DNA of 28,311 nucleotides from a virus. Below the pieces are notes generated by a model, which was given only the letters and a program-made list of their open reading frames with translations, ran no database searches and was not told the origin of the DNA. Position 1 is the stretch's first letter, and the number at the start of each line of letters is the position of its first letter. Made by a program: the position numbers and the translations under genes. This document shows, piece after piece, positions 1 through 5,064 of this stretch. Location of the stretch: the IMG/VR virus record IMGVR_UViG_3300005613_000329, positions 1 to 28,311 of that record; one strand, 5' to 3'.

Positions 1-43
1 AAAGAATCAGGTGAATTACAACGGAGACAAATGAGATAAGACC

Positions 44-190
44 TTATTTAAAGGTCTCATCCCATCCAGAATCGTTCATCTCCTTGTTGGTGATATTCCC
101 ATACCATCCATAGAGAGATAGTCGTTTATTTCGGAGATATTCAAGTTCTTCTTGTCTCCACTCTTCCCATAGGTCTTTTGTCTTACTCAT
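44..190 (-). CDS. Small hypothetical protein (48 aa)
   Basis: This is an open frame of 48 codons on the minus strand, from an ATG at 190 to a TAA at 44. It begins MSKTKDLWEEW and has many charged and tryptophan residues, with no membrane segment or recognised motif. It lies 1 base downstream of the preceding minus-strand gene, so it may be cotranscribed with it. Its codons use C-ending triplets like the other genes of this cluster, which supports it being real. A short inverted repeat (39-45 with 51-57) covers its stop codon and could help end transcription, though no T-run follows. Function unknown. Confidence 0.55.
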   Translation of the reverse strand: MSKTKDLWEEWRQEELEYLRNKRLSLYGWYGNITNKEMNDSGWDETFK

Positions 191-191
191 A

Positions 192-296
192 TTAGAAGAA
201 GATTGAGAAGCAGACAACTGCGATGATGATTGATGAGATGAGTTTTACTACTGCTTCAAACTCATTGATTTCGGGGTTGTTGTTTGTGTTTTCCAT
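192..296 (-). CDS. Single-pass membrane peptide (34 aa)
   Basis: This is a 34-residue peptide with an acidic, asparagine-rich N-terminus (MENTNNNPEINEFE) and a hydrophobic C-terminal half (VVKLISSIIIAVVCFSIFF) that can form one membrane helix. I chose the ATG at 296 because a G-less leader and a matching Bacteroidota promoter (324-355) lie just upstream; a longer reading of the frame would run through that promoter. Tiny membrane peptides in phage early regions sometimes modify the host envelope or block superinfection, but nothing here assigns a role. Confidence 0.6.
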   Translation of the reverse strand: MENTNNNPEINEFEAVVKLISSIIIAVVCFSIFF

Positions 297-323
297 AGTG
301 TTTATTGTGTTTGTTTGTTGTTG

Positions 324-355
324 TAAAGATAGTGAATTAAAGGTTCTCTTCCAAA
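324..355 (-). promoter_or_regulatory. Bacteroidota-type promoter for the 192-296 gene
   Basis: On the minus strand TTTG (355-352) is followed after exactly 20 bases by TATCTTTA (331-324). This fits the Bacteroidota sigma-A consensus TTTG-N19/20-TAnnTTTG. The leader from 323 to 297 is almost purely A and C and nearly matches two other leaders in this cluster. Confidence 0.7.
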
Positions 356-531
356 TAATCGTTGAAGTTTTGTAGAATATAATAGAGAGGGTCTTCAAAT
401 GTCTCTGTGAGATACTGATGGAGTTTATCAATATCTTTGATTTTACCATTCTCTTCCATCCATTCAATTGCTCCTTCAGAAAAGTCAAGGTCAAGGAAAT
501 CTACGATAGGGTCTGTGTTTGTGTTTTTCAT
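337..531 (-). CDS. Small acidic hypothetical protein (64 aa)
   Basis: A strongly acidic 64-residue protein starting MKNTNTDPIVDFLDLDF and ending FNDYLEENL. It has no membrane segment, cysteine pair or recognised motif. The ATG at 531 is favoured because the promoter -7 box ends 4 bases upstream of it; an in-frame start farther up would lie inside the promoter. The first residues (M-x-N-T-N) resemble those of the 192-296 peptide, suggesting a duplicated 5' cassette. Small acidic phage early proteins often bind host enzymes or mimic DNA, but that is only a possibility here. Confidence 0.65.
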   Translation of the reverse strand: MKNTNTDPIVDFLDLDFSEGAIEWMEENGKIKDIDKLHQYLTETFEDPLYYILQNFNDYLEENL

Positions 532-535
532 AGTG

Positions 536-567
536 TAAAGATAGTGAATTAGGTTCAAATATCCAAA
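536..567 (-). promoter_or_regulatory. Bacteroidota-type promoter for the 337-531 gene
   Basis: TTTG (567-564), 20 bases, TATCTTTA (543-536) on the minus strand. Only CACT separates the -7 box from the ATG at 531, so the transcript probably starts at or next to the start codon and would be leaderless or nearly so. The box overlaps the end of the upstream gene (555-800). Confidence 0.65.
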
Positions 568-800
568 ATAATTTCAAGAGTATTGTAGTTTTCGTTATAC
601 CAGTAAAAGTTCTTTTGTCTTTGGTCTGTGATTGGATTACCTGTGATTGGGTTGATTACACCACCATCAACAAAATTGTCTTTACTGATAAAATCAGCCA
701 ATTTGATTTGTTGTTCCAAAGTAGTATATGGATGAATGTAAAGAATATCGTCAAAAAGAAATCTTTGGTTTGGGGTGAGAGTTGCGAGTTGTTCTTCCAT
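555..800 (-). CDS. Hypothetical protein (81 aa)
   Basis: An 81-residue protein beginning MEEQLATLTPNQRFLFDDIL and containing an NPITGNPITD segment, then an aromatic stretch (NFYWYNENY). No membrane helix, zinc site or known motif is visible. The start at 800 is set by a G-less leader and a promoter at 827-858 with an exact TATCTTTG box. It is the largest of the six small minus-strand genes at the left edge, each apparently its own transcription unit. Function unknown. Confidence 0.65.
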   Translation of the reverse strand: MEEQLATLTPNQRFLFDDILYIHPYTTLEQQIKLADFISKDNFVDGGVINPITGNPITDQRQKNFYWYNENYNTLEIILDI

Positions 801-826
801 AGTGTTTATTGTGTTTGTTTGTTTGT

Positions 827-858
827 CAAAGATAGTGAATTGGGTTGGTTCTCACAAA
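827..858 (-). promoter_or_regulatory. Bacteroidota-type promoter for the 555-800 gene
   Basis: TTTG (858-855), exactly 20 bases, then TATCTTTG (834-827) on the minus strand: a full match to TAnnTTTG. The spacer ends in AATTCAC, as it does in the promoters at 324-355 and 536-567, so these three share more than the two boxes. Confidence 0.75.
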
Positions 859-861
859 TTA

Positions 862-1035
862 TTACCAATAAACTGACAGATTATTTTTTGTTTTGATGGC
901 TTCTTCTTTGGTGAAACCTCCAAGTGTGGAGAAGGTCAAATCTCCGTATTCGTCCCATACACGGACAAAGTAAGTATCACGAATTACACCTCCACCAAAG
1001 TCGTAGTTTTTGATTTTCTTAATTGTCTTTTTCAT
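862..1035 (-). CDS. Small hypothetical protein (57 aa)
   Basis: A 57-residue open frame from the ATG at 1035, preceded by the same G-less leader as its neighbours. It starts MKKTIKKIKNYDFGGG and continues with alternating aromatic and charged residues (TYFVRVWDEYGD), consistent with a small beta-rich fold. No known family is recognised. Codons such as TTC, ACC and GAC are frequent, unlike the AGT/ATA-rich genes right of 7.6 kb. Confidence 0.65.
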   Translation of the reverse strand: MKKTIKKIKNYDFGGGVIRDTYFVRVWDEYGDLTFSTLGGFTKEEAIKTKNNLSVYW

Positions 1036-1067
1036 AGTGTTTATTGTTATTGTGTTTGTTTGTTTTA

Positions 1068-1099
1068 CGAATATACTGCGAGTTTTCTAAACTACCAAA
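1068..1099 (-). promoter_or_regulatory. Bacteroidota-type promoter for the 862-1035 gene
   Basis: TTTG (1099-1096), exactly 20 bases, then TATATTCG (1075-1068) on the minus strand. The -7 box differs from TAnnTTTG at one base. The leader 1067-1036 is again built almost only of A and C. Confidence 0.6.
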
Positions 1100-1276
1100 T
1101 TATTTGAAAGGAATAATTGTGATTAAACCTTCATCATCAAAGTCAATATCACAACCTTTCATAAAGACGCTCAATTGTCCGTCTTCAACAACGAGTTCAA
1201 AACCTGCTTGTGATAAGATATTGTAAGCCTTTGAGAATTGGATTTCTTGTTGTGTAATTGTGTTGTTGTTTTCCAT
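1100..1276 (-). CDS. Small hypothetical protein (58 aa)
   Basis: A 58-residue protein starting MENNNTITQQEIQFSKAYNI and containing an acidic patch (CDIDFDDEG) near the end. The first residues resemble those of the 192-296 peptide (MENTNNN). The ATG at 1276 sits only 4 bases below the promoter -7 box, so translation is probably from a leaderless message. No domain is recognised. Confidence 0.65.
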   Translation of the reverse strand: MENNNTITQQEIQFSKAYNILSQAGFELVVEDGQLSVFMKGCDIDFDDEGLITIIPFK

Positions 1277-1280
1277 ACCC

Positions 1281-1311
1281 CAAAGATAAGCCCTTTTCTT
1301 TAACCACCAAA
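1281..1311 (-). promoter_or_regulatory. Bacteroidota-type promoter for the 1100-1276 gene
   Basis: TTTG (1311-1308), 19 bases, TATCTTTG (1288-1281) on the minus strand, a full consensus match. Its -33 box lies in the T-tract of the terminator just upstream, so ending one transcript and starting the next are packed into about 60 bases. Confidence 0.75.
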
Positions 1312-1343
1312 AAAAACCCCCACTTTTTTTAAGAGCGGGGGTG
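1309..1343 (-). terminator. Rho-independent terminator of the 1393-2232 operon
   Basis: On the minus strand ACCCCC (1342-1337) pairs with GGGGGT (1321-1316) across a 15-base loop, followed by eight T (1316-1309). It separates the regulator operon from the small-gene cluster to its left. Confidence 0.7.
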
Positions 1344-1392
1344 AAAAAAAGTATTTACACGGGAGGTTCTATTAAAAACCTTATGATAAATA

Positions 1393-1623
1393 TCAAAGTT
1401 TTTCTTTAGAATCAGGTTTGTTGAAGAACTTTTTAATTTTATTATTTATTTCTATGTCTCCTTCGTTTTTATATACTATCTTAATAATAGTATAAATAAT
1501 TGAAACAATCATTAGTAATATCTTCAACAACGATTCAATTTCAACAAATGATAGTGTCATAACACCAGCATTTATTAACATAACTTTGTCCCAAATTATT
1601 TGTTTCATAAACATAAATATCAT
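1393..1623 (-). CDS. Small membrane protein, paralogue of the one at 18170
   Basis: About 76 residues. A hydrophobic segment (LLKILLMIVSIIYTIIKIV) follows a short amphipathic N-terminus, and the C-terminal tail is basic (IKKFFNKPDSKEKL). It matches the protein at 18170-18346 along most of its length: II-x-DKV-x-L-x-N-x-G-x-x-T-S-F, then LKIL and TYT/IYT-x-I. The ATG at 1623 overlaps the stop of the upstream gene; ATGs at 1614 and 1608 are also possible, and alignment with the paralogue favours 1608. It is last in a three-gene minus-strand operon. A holin-like or envelope role is possible; function unknown. Confidence 0.65.
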   Translation of the reverse strand: MIFMFMKQIIWDKVMLINAGVMTLSFVEIESLLKILLMIVSIIYTIIKIVYKNEGDIEINNKIKKFFNKPDSKEKL

Positions 1624-1934
1624 CAAATAATATCTACACCATACTTATCTTTGACAAGTGATATGAACTGTTCGTGGATATTATCATCAGATGGGTCTAA
1701 ACCTATGCTAATCAACAAACTATCTGCTTTTTCTATTTCCCAATCAGTTAATTTTGTTGGAGTTGTTGTCCTATTTTTTCTACATACCTTACAGATGTAT
1801 GCCACATTGAATGGTGGTTTTGAATTATCTTGGTGAAAGTGGTCACTCGTCATATACTCATCACAAGTGGAACAACGATATAACCACTCACCTTCACCAC
1901 TCATCACTCTTCTATTAACTCTTTTTTTTCCCAC
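1623..1934 (-). CDS. Zinc-ribbon protein (HNH-associated type)
   Basis: A 103-residue protein with two CxxC pairs (CSTC near residue 22, CKVC near 48) around a DHFHQDNSKPPF segment. This zinc-ribbon form (CxxC, then a phenylalanine/histidine-rich turn, then CxxC-R) is familiar at the start of phage HNH endonucleases and as a stand-alone protein. No HNH catalytic motif follows; the second half is acidic and helical. It overlaps the upstream helix-turn-helix gene by 20 bases, so the two are probably translated together. It may bind DNA or act as an early regulator, or be a relic of a homing-type endonuclease. Confidence 0.65.
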   Translation of the reverse strand: MGKKRVNRRVMSGEGEWLYRCSTCDEYMTSDHFHQDNSKPPFNVAYICKVCRKNRTTTPTKLTDWEIEKADSLLISIGLDPSDDNIHEQFISLVKDKYGVDII

Positions 1935-2232
1935 GAATAATCAGTTCTTCAATGTAATAATCATCTTTATTCTCAAGAATGAATTTAAGGACATCTGGGA
2001 CACCATTATCAGTTATGCGGATATAGATGTCATCCTTCATCAAATCTTCCAAACTACCCCATCTCTGTCCGTTTCTAATACGGTTTATCTGTTGTCTTGA
2101 TACACCATATATATCAGACAGTTGTCCATCATCCAAATCGGTTGAGATAATCAACTTTTTAATTTGGACTACTTCCTCCAATGTTAGTTTCGCTTTTTTA
2201 ACAGAATTGTTTAATCTTTTTGAATCGGTCAT
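1915..2232 (-). CDS. Helix-turn-helix DNA-binding protein
   Basis: A 105-residue protein with a helix-turn-helix at about residues 35-57 (LSDIYGVSRQQINRIRNGQRW). The pattern is the one seen at the C-terminus of HNH endonucleases, including the protein at 26573-27007 here (LADEYGVTKTTIADTINLKRW), but no nuclease domain is present. The second half is acidic. It is the first gene of the minus-strand operon and faces the replication operon across a symmetric divergent promoter, the usual place for a repressor or switch protein. The regulatory role is inferred from position; the DNA-binding motif is visible. Confidence 0.7.
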   Translation of the reverse strand: MTDSKRLNNSVKKAKLTLEEVVQIKKLIISTDLDDGQLSDIYGVSRQQINRIRNGQRWGSLEDLMKDDIYIRITDNGVPDVLKFILENKDDYYIEELIIRGKKKS

Positions 2233-2273
2233 TTTTTGTAATTTTTATATTTAGTTATGTGAATACCACAATA

Positions 2274-2304
2274 TAAATATATAATAAATAAAAACTTTTA
2301 TCAA
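2274..2304 (-). promoter_or_regulatory. Leftward arm of the divergent promoter
   Basis: TTG (2304-2302), 20 bases, TATATTTA (2281-2274) on the minus strand, close to the Bacteroidota sigma-A form. It serves the HTH, zinc-ribbon and membrane-protein operon. Its -33 box is one half of the dyad ATCAAGTGTTGAT (2300-2312), the other half being the -33 box of the rightward promoter. Confidence 0.6.
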
Positions 2305-2307
2305 GTG

Positions 2308-2338
2308 TTGATTAAAAAAACATATTTATTTATATTTA
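2308..2338 (+). promoter_or_regulatory. Rightward arm of the divergent promoter
   Basis: TTG (2308-2310), 20 bases, TATATTTA (2331-2338), mirroring the leftward promoter base for base in spacing. The -7 region runs into TTATTGGTATAAAC (2336-2349), a 14-base element found unchanged at two promoters 23 kb away (25712-25725 and 25955-25968, minus strand). It drives the replication genes from 2367. Confidence 0.65.
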
Positions 2339-2366
2339 TTGGTATAAACTATTAAACAAAAACAAA

Positions 2367-2507
2367 ATGTTAAAAAACAAAGCGATGTATATGAGCGGAG
2401 AAACCGCATTAAGGTTTAAGACCTACTGTAAGAATAACGGACTAATGATGGGATTCGTTATTGACAAGATTGTAAATGAATGGTTAAACGAACAAGAAGA
2501 GGAATAA
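2367..2507 (+). CDS. Ribbon-helix-helix-like small protein (46 aa)
   Basis: A 46-residue peptide: MLKNKAMYMSGETALRF, then KTYCKNNGLMMGFVIDKI and an acidic end. The layout (short strand, helix, a G-L-x-M-G turn, then a helix ending in WL) resembles MetJ/Arc-type ribbon-helix-helix regulators, which bind DNA as dimers. It is the first gene after the rightward promoter, and its stop overlaps the next start (TAATG at 2505-2509), so translation is coupled to the initiator gene. It may autoregulate this operon. The fold is inferred from the short pattern only. Confidence 0.55.
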   Translation: MLKNKAMYMSGETALRFKTYCKNNGLMMGFVIDKIVNEWLNEQEEE

Positions 2508-3280
2508 TGTTAAAGAAACTATTAAGTCAATCGTCCTATTGGGTAGTCAATAAGGAATTAACTATGGAACTTGGTATTGAAGCAAGTTTGTTATTAACAC
2601 ATCTTATAGATTGTGCTGATATGTTAGACCAACCATTCTATCAACAGAAAGAAAGGATAATGAAAAGTGTTGGTATTACAGACCACTCTTGGAGAAAGAG
2701 TATGAAGATACTACAAGATAAAAAAATCTTGATAGTAGAAAAAAAGGGTAATCCTGCCAAGAATTACTATACTATCGTTGAGGATAGATTGTTAGATATA
2801 TTCAATAATCGCCCGACTAGTGATGTTGAAATCAACACGACTAGTGATGTTGAAATCAACAGCACAAAGAAAGTAATAAATAAAGTAAAAACAACAACGA
2901 GTGAGGTGGAAGGTGGGGGAACTCCTAAAGAGTTCCCAACCACCAATTCCACCATCACTCACGATGAAGGAGGTTGGGAGAAGTTGGTAAGAATATATCC
3001 AAAGGATAAAATGGGAGATGAAATATCAGCAATATCTAAATGGAATGTATTAACTCAAGAGGATAAGCAGAAAGTGTTTAGACACCTCAAGGTTTATATT
3101 AAGAATACAGAACACCAATTTATCAAACAGATAGGTAATTACTTCAGGGAAGAGCCTTGGACTAAAATGAAGGAAAAAAGAAATAAATACGAAGGACTAC
3201 AAGTTATAGATGGAAAAACAAAATCCAAAGAAACTTTGGAGAATGAAGATTTTTTGCGTAGTATTGGAGCATTAAAATAA
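2507..3280 (+). CDS. Replication initiator, winged-helix type
   Basis: The start at 2507 overlaps the previous stop (TAATG); a start 27 bases farther up would overlap that gene more deeply and is less likely. The 257-residue protein has an N-terminal winged-helix region (about 1-95: SSYWVVNKELTMELGIEASL, then GITDHSWRKSMKILQDKKIL) of the kind found in phage replication-organiser and O-like proteins. A low-complexity Thr/Ser/Glu linker (about 100-155) precedes a helical C-terminal region (about 160-240). The linker DNA carries two direct repeats and a long hairpin that look like an origin, as in lambda O. It probably binds them and recruits the host helicase; no helicase or primase gene is visible nearby. 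Confidence 0.75.
   Translation: MLKKLLSQSSYWVVNKELTMELGIEASLLLTHLIDCADMLDQPFYQQKERIMKSVGITDHSWRKSMKILQDKKILIVEKKGNPAKNYYTIVEDRLLDIFNNRPTSDVEINTTSDVEINSTKKVINKVKTTTSEVEGGGTPKEFPTTNSTITHDEGGWEKLVRIYPKDKMGDEISAISKWNVLTQEDKQKVFRHLKVYIKNTEHQFIKQIGNYFREEPWTKMKEKRNKYEGLQVIDGKTKSKETLENEDFLRSIGALK
2814..2860 (+). repeat. Two 23-base direct repeats (iteron-like) inside the initiator gene
   Basis: Two identical 23-base units occupy 2814-2836 and 2838-2860 with one base between. Each contains the dyad GTTGA-AA-TCAAC. The 24-base period keeps frame and encodes TSDVEIN twice. An A/T-rich stretch (2861-2898) and a long hairpin follow. This fits initiator binding sites of a replication origin placed in the initiator gene. 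Confidence 0.7.
2899..2960 (+). other. Long inverted repeat (26-bp stem) inside the initiator gene
   Basis: The left arm 2899-2924 pairs throughout with 2930-2960 in four blocks: GAGTGA/TCACTC, GGTGGAA/TTCCACC, GGTGG/CCACC and GGGAACTC/GAGTTCCC. The loop is five bases (2925-2929) and the only interruptions are unpaired AA, AA and A in the right arm. Such a stem within coding DNA next to iteron-like repeats suggests a role in origin function or in control of the message. No T-run follows, so it is not a standard terminator. Confidence 0.75.
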
Positions 3281-3292
3281 AAAGTAAAAATT

Positions 3293-3688
3293 ATGGACGA
3301 ATTAAACAGAGTATTAGAAACTAATGTAATCACACCAAAGTTGATTATAGATGAAGAGACATCATTCAATCCAAAATGTATTAGAAATTACATAGATGAA
3401 GATAATAACCATTATTTGATTGGAGATTTAATATCGGTAATAATTCCAAAGAGTGAATGGAAAACATTTCTCAACGAATTATATACCATATATTACAAAG
3501 GAAGTATCGTAGGTGATAAGGTTGAGGTGAGAGAAAAACTTAATCCATTAGAGATGACCTCAACGATGTTATATCAAATGGCATATAAACATCACGCAAA
3601 TGATTTTGCTGATTTATCAAAAAAGTTTCTTGATGTTAGAAATCTAAAGAATAAAATGAATTGGGGAATGATTATCAATAAAAGATAA
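3293..3688 (+). CDS. Hypothetical protein (131 aa) of the replication operon
   Basis: A 131-residue protein starting MDELNRVLETNVITPKLIID. It is mixed alpha/beta in look, with an acidic region (NYIDEDNNHYLIGD) and a basic C-terminus (DVRNLKNKMNWGMIINKR). No membrane segment, cysteine cluster or known catalytic motif is visible. It follows the initiator by 12 bases on the same strand and is last before the promoter and terminator at 3697-3849, so a replication-linked role is likely by position only. I do not recognise its family. Confidence 0.65.
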   Translation: MDELNRVLETNVITPKLIIDEETSFNPKCIRNYIDEDNNHYLIGDLISVIIPKSEWKTFLNELYTIYYKGSIVGDKVEVREKLNPLEMTSTMLYQMAYKHHANDFADLSKKFLDVRNLKNKMNWGMIINKR

Positions 3689-3696
3689 TCTTAAAG

Positions 3697-3728
3697 TTTG
3701 ACTTAAAATATAAAATTACTTATATTTA
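3697..3728 (+). promoter_or_regulatory. Promoter upstream of the first packaging operon
   Basis: TTTG (3697-3700), exactly 20 bases, TATATTTA (3721-3728): a strong match to the Bacteroidota form. Transcription would begin near 3735, about 135 bases before the next gene, and would first pass through the hairpin terminator at 3777-3849. Confidence 0.65.
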
Positions 3729-3776
3729 TATTAAGAATACAACGGTGTTCCATAGTAGTATTTAGTTATTTATTTT

Positions 3777-3849
3777 AAACCCACCCCCCACCATTTCTTA
3801 ATTTGTGTTATATCGGTTTTTTCATACATAACAGGGGGGTGGGTTTTTT
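3777..3849 (+). terminator. C/G-rich terminator with a 44-base loop in the packaging leader
   Basis: AAACCCACCCCCC (3777-3789) and GGGGGGTGGGTTT (3834-3846) are perfect 13-bp complements around a 44-base loop, followed by a T-run to 3849. The stem is exceptionally C/G-rich for this genome. It can end transcripts from the replication operon. Because it also lies downstream of the promoter at 3697-3728, it could instead define a roughly 115-nt RNA or be an attenuator for the packaging genes. Confidence 0.7.
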
Positions 3850-3870
3850 CATTATCATATATTTATTAAT

Positions 3871-4134
3871 ATGGAAAAGATATTAAAAGATTATTTCACA
3901 TACAACGAGGAAGAGAAAGAAAGAATACTCAATGAAGTATTTGATGGGTTAATAGAAAAATCAAAACATCTATCAGAAGAACTTGGATGTGATGTATTAG
4001 GATTTTACAAACAGAATTATCATAATCTAAAAGAAGAAGCATTATCAAATGAAAATTATGAGATGTGTGAAGTAATAGATAAACTATTAAATTTAATTGA
4101 CAAACATGCCAATACCAAAAAGACAACCGAGTGA
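3871..4134 (+). CDS. Hypothetical helical protein (87 aa)
   Basis: An 87-residue, strongly helical and charged protein. A segment near its C-terminus (ALSNENYEMCEVIDKLLNLI) resembles the helical hairpin of UVR-type motifs, often seen in small phage proteins, but the match is short. It has no membrane segment or clear catalytic residues. It is the first gene after the leader terminator and overlaps the next small gene by 29 bases, so it probably belongs to the packaging operon. Function unknown. Confidence 0.6.
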   Translation: MEKILKDYFTYNEEEKERILNEVFDGLIEKSKHLSEELGCDVLGFYKQNYHNLKEEALSNENYEMCEVIDKLLNLIDKHANTKKTTE

Positions 4135-4243
4135 AACCAAAGATAAGTTCATAGAACGATGTATGGGTGACTCAAAGATGGTAAGTGAATTCCCTGATAA
4201 TCGTAGGCGTTATGCTGTTTGTATATCTCAATCAAAGAAGTAA
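4106..4243 (+). CDS. 45-aa peptide matching a motif of the capsid protease fusion
   Basis: A 45-residue frame (MPIPKRQPSETKDKFIERC at its start) that begins inside the previous gene and ends at the TAA overlapping the next ATG (TAATG). Its core, F-I-x-RCMGDSKM-x-SE-x-PD-x-x-R-R-x-AVC, is nearly the same as residues about 60-85 of the large protease fusion at 16558 (F-I-G-RCMGDSKM-I-SE-Y-PD-x-x-Q-R-L-AVC). There the motif is joined to head-protein domains; here it stands alone, in the block with the first terminase pair. Conservation across two distant loci supports real coding. It may be a metal- or protein-binding module, or a leftover of an older head gene. Confidence 0.7.
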   Translation: MPIPKRQPSETKDKFIERCMGDSKMVSEFPDNRRRYAVCISQSKK

Positions 4244-4419
4244 TGGGAGGATGTGGATGTAAAAACAACTTCTTAAGAAGAGCAAAGGTTATACTCAACA
4301 GAAGAAAGTGGGAAGACCTTAACGATATAGAACAAGGTCAAATAACCGCATTTTATCACGACCAGTTTAGACAATATGGAAGTGATGAAGAAATAATAAG
4401 ATGGTTAAAACAAAAGTAA
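4243..4419 (+). CDS. Small basic protein (58 aa)
   Basis: I start this gene at the ATG overlapping the previous stop (TAATG at 4241-4245); a start 24 bases farther up would extend further into the previous gene. The 58-residue product begins MGGCGCKNNFLRRAKVILNR and ends with a helical charged stretch (SDEEIIRWLKQK). The N-terminal Gly/Cys cluster is seen in small phage proteins and may bind metal, but two cysteines alone are weak evidence. It sits one base before the holin-like gene. Function unknown. Confidence 0.6.
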   Translation: MGGCGCKNNFLRRAKVILNRRKWEDLNDIEQGQITAFYHDQFRQYGSDEEIIRWLKQK

Positions 4420-4420
4420 G

Positions 4421-4648
4421 ATGACAGAACAAATTAAATCATTAGTAAGACACCTCCTAACAGCAGTGGGGATATTATTAACTCTATTGGGGGTGGATAA
4501 ACTTATACCAGTGATAGAATACCTTCAGACCAATTTGGATGGAGTATTCGCAGCAATAACAACCCTTGTGGGTGTCGTTGTCACAATCATTGGTTTCTTT
4601 AGAAACAAAGACAGATGGGAGAAAAGAAAAGAGGGAGACCAAGAATAA
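4421..4648 (+). CDS. Holin-like membrane protein (left copy)
   Basis: A 75-residue protein with two predicted membrane segments (LLTAVGILLTLLGVDKLI at about 11-28; AAITTLVGVVVTIIGFF at about 44-60) and a highly charged C-terminal tail (RNKDRWEKRKEGDQE). Size, two helices and charged tail fit small phage holins; the LVRH-x-LT start and the G-x-x-x-T-I-x-GF segment parallel the protein at 25126-25302, which resembles the Pam3 gp28-type holin family. It lies directly before the first terminase small subunit, overlapping it by 34 bases. A lysis role is inferred; no endolysin was recognised in the window. Confidence 0.6.
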   Translation: MTEQIKSLVRHLLTAVGILLTLLGVDKLIPVIEYLQTNLDGVFAAITTLVGVVVTIIGFFRNKDRWEKRKEGDQE

Positions 4649-5064
4649 GAATAGAAGATTTGGTAAAGAGAGGTATATGGTCTGAAAACTGGAAAGAGGA
4701 GATTTATGAGTTGGGGAAACAAGGAAAACAACATACTCATTTGATGGAGCATTTTGACCTATCCAGAGATACATTCTACGCTTTAATCCAAAGAGATAAA
4801 GATTTCTCCGATGCCGTCAAGAAGGCACAGAACTATGCACAGAATTATTGGTTAAAATTTATGGAAGAATCATTCATAAATGGAAAGTCAAAAGATATTA
4901 ATTCTAACCTATGGAGTTTGGTTATGAGAAACAAATTCAAGGAGGATTGGAGTGACCGAAAGGAGATGGATGTGACGACACAAGGTGATAAGATAAAGAA
5001 TGATAATGACATCATAGTTAAAGTCATACCCCCCAAAGATATAGATGGAGATACAGACAACTGA
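4615..5064 (+). CDS. terS: Terminase small subunit, first packaging module
   Basis: A 149-residue protein: an AT-hook-like basic start (KKRGRPRIRI, residues 4-13), then a helix-turn-helix at about 35-60 (GKQHTHLMEHFDLSRDTFY), a helical oligomerisation region (AVKKAQNYAQNYWLKFMEES) and a C-terminal tail rich in acidic residues. This is the usual plan of small terminase subunits, which recognise the packaging site and load the large subunit. It overlaps the next gene, a clear large terminase, by 20 bases. It is unlike the second small subunit at 7603 in sequence and plan. No later internal ATG gives a sensible product, so 4615 is kept. Confidence 0.75.
   Translation: MGEKKRGRPRIRIEDLVKRGIWSENWKEEIYELGKQGKQHTHLMEHFDLSRDTFYALIQRDKDFSDAVKKAQNYAQNYWLKFMEESFINGKSKDINSNLWSLVMRNKFKEDWSDRKEMDVTTQGDKIKNDNDIIVKVIPPKDIDGDTDN

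Noticed and set aside
615-896. Plus-strand open frame of 93 codons
   Set aside because: It runs antisense through the gene 555-800 and its promoter, and has no leader or motif.
2814-2860. CRISPR-like repeat
   Set aside because: Only two units with one base between, in frame within a gene; no spacers or leader.
2767-2958. Minus-strand open frame of 63 codons inside the initiator gene
   Set aside because: It arises from the long inverted repeat and direct repeats, giving Val/Leu/Ser-rich low-complexity sequence, and has no promoter.
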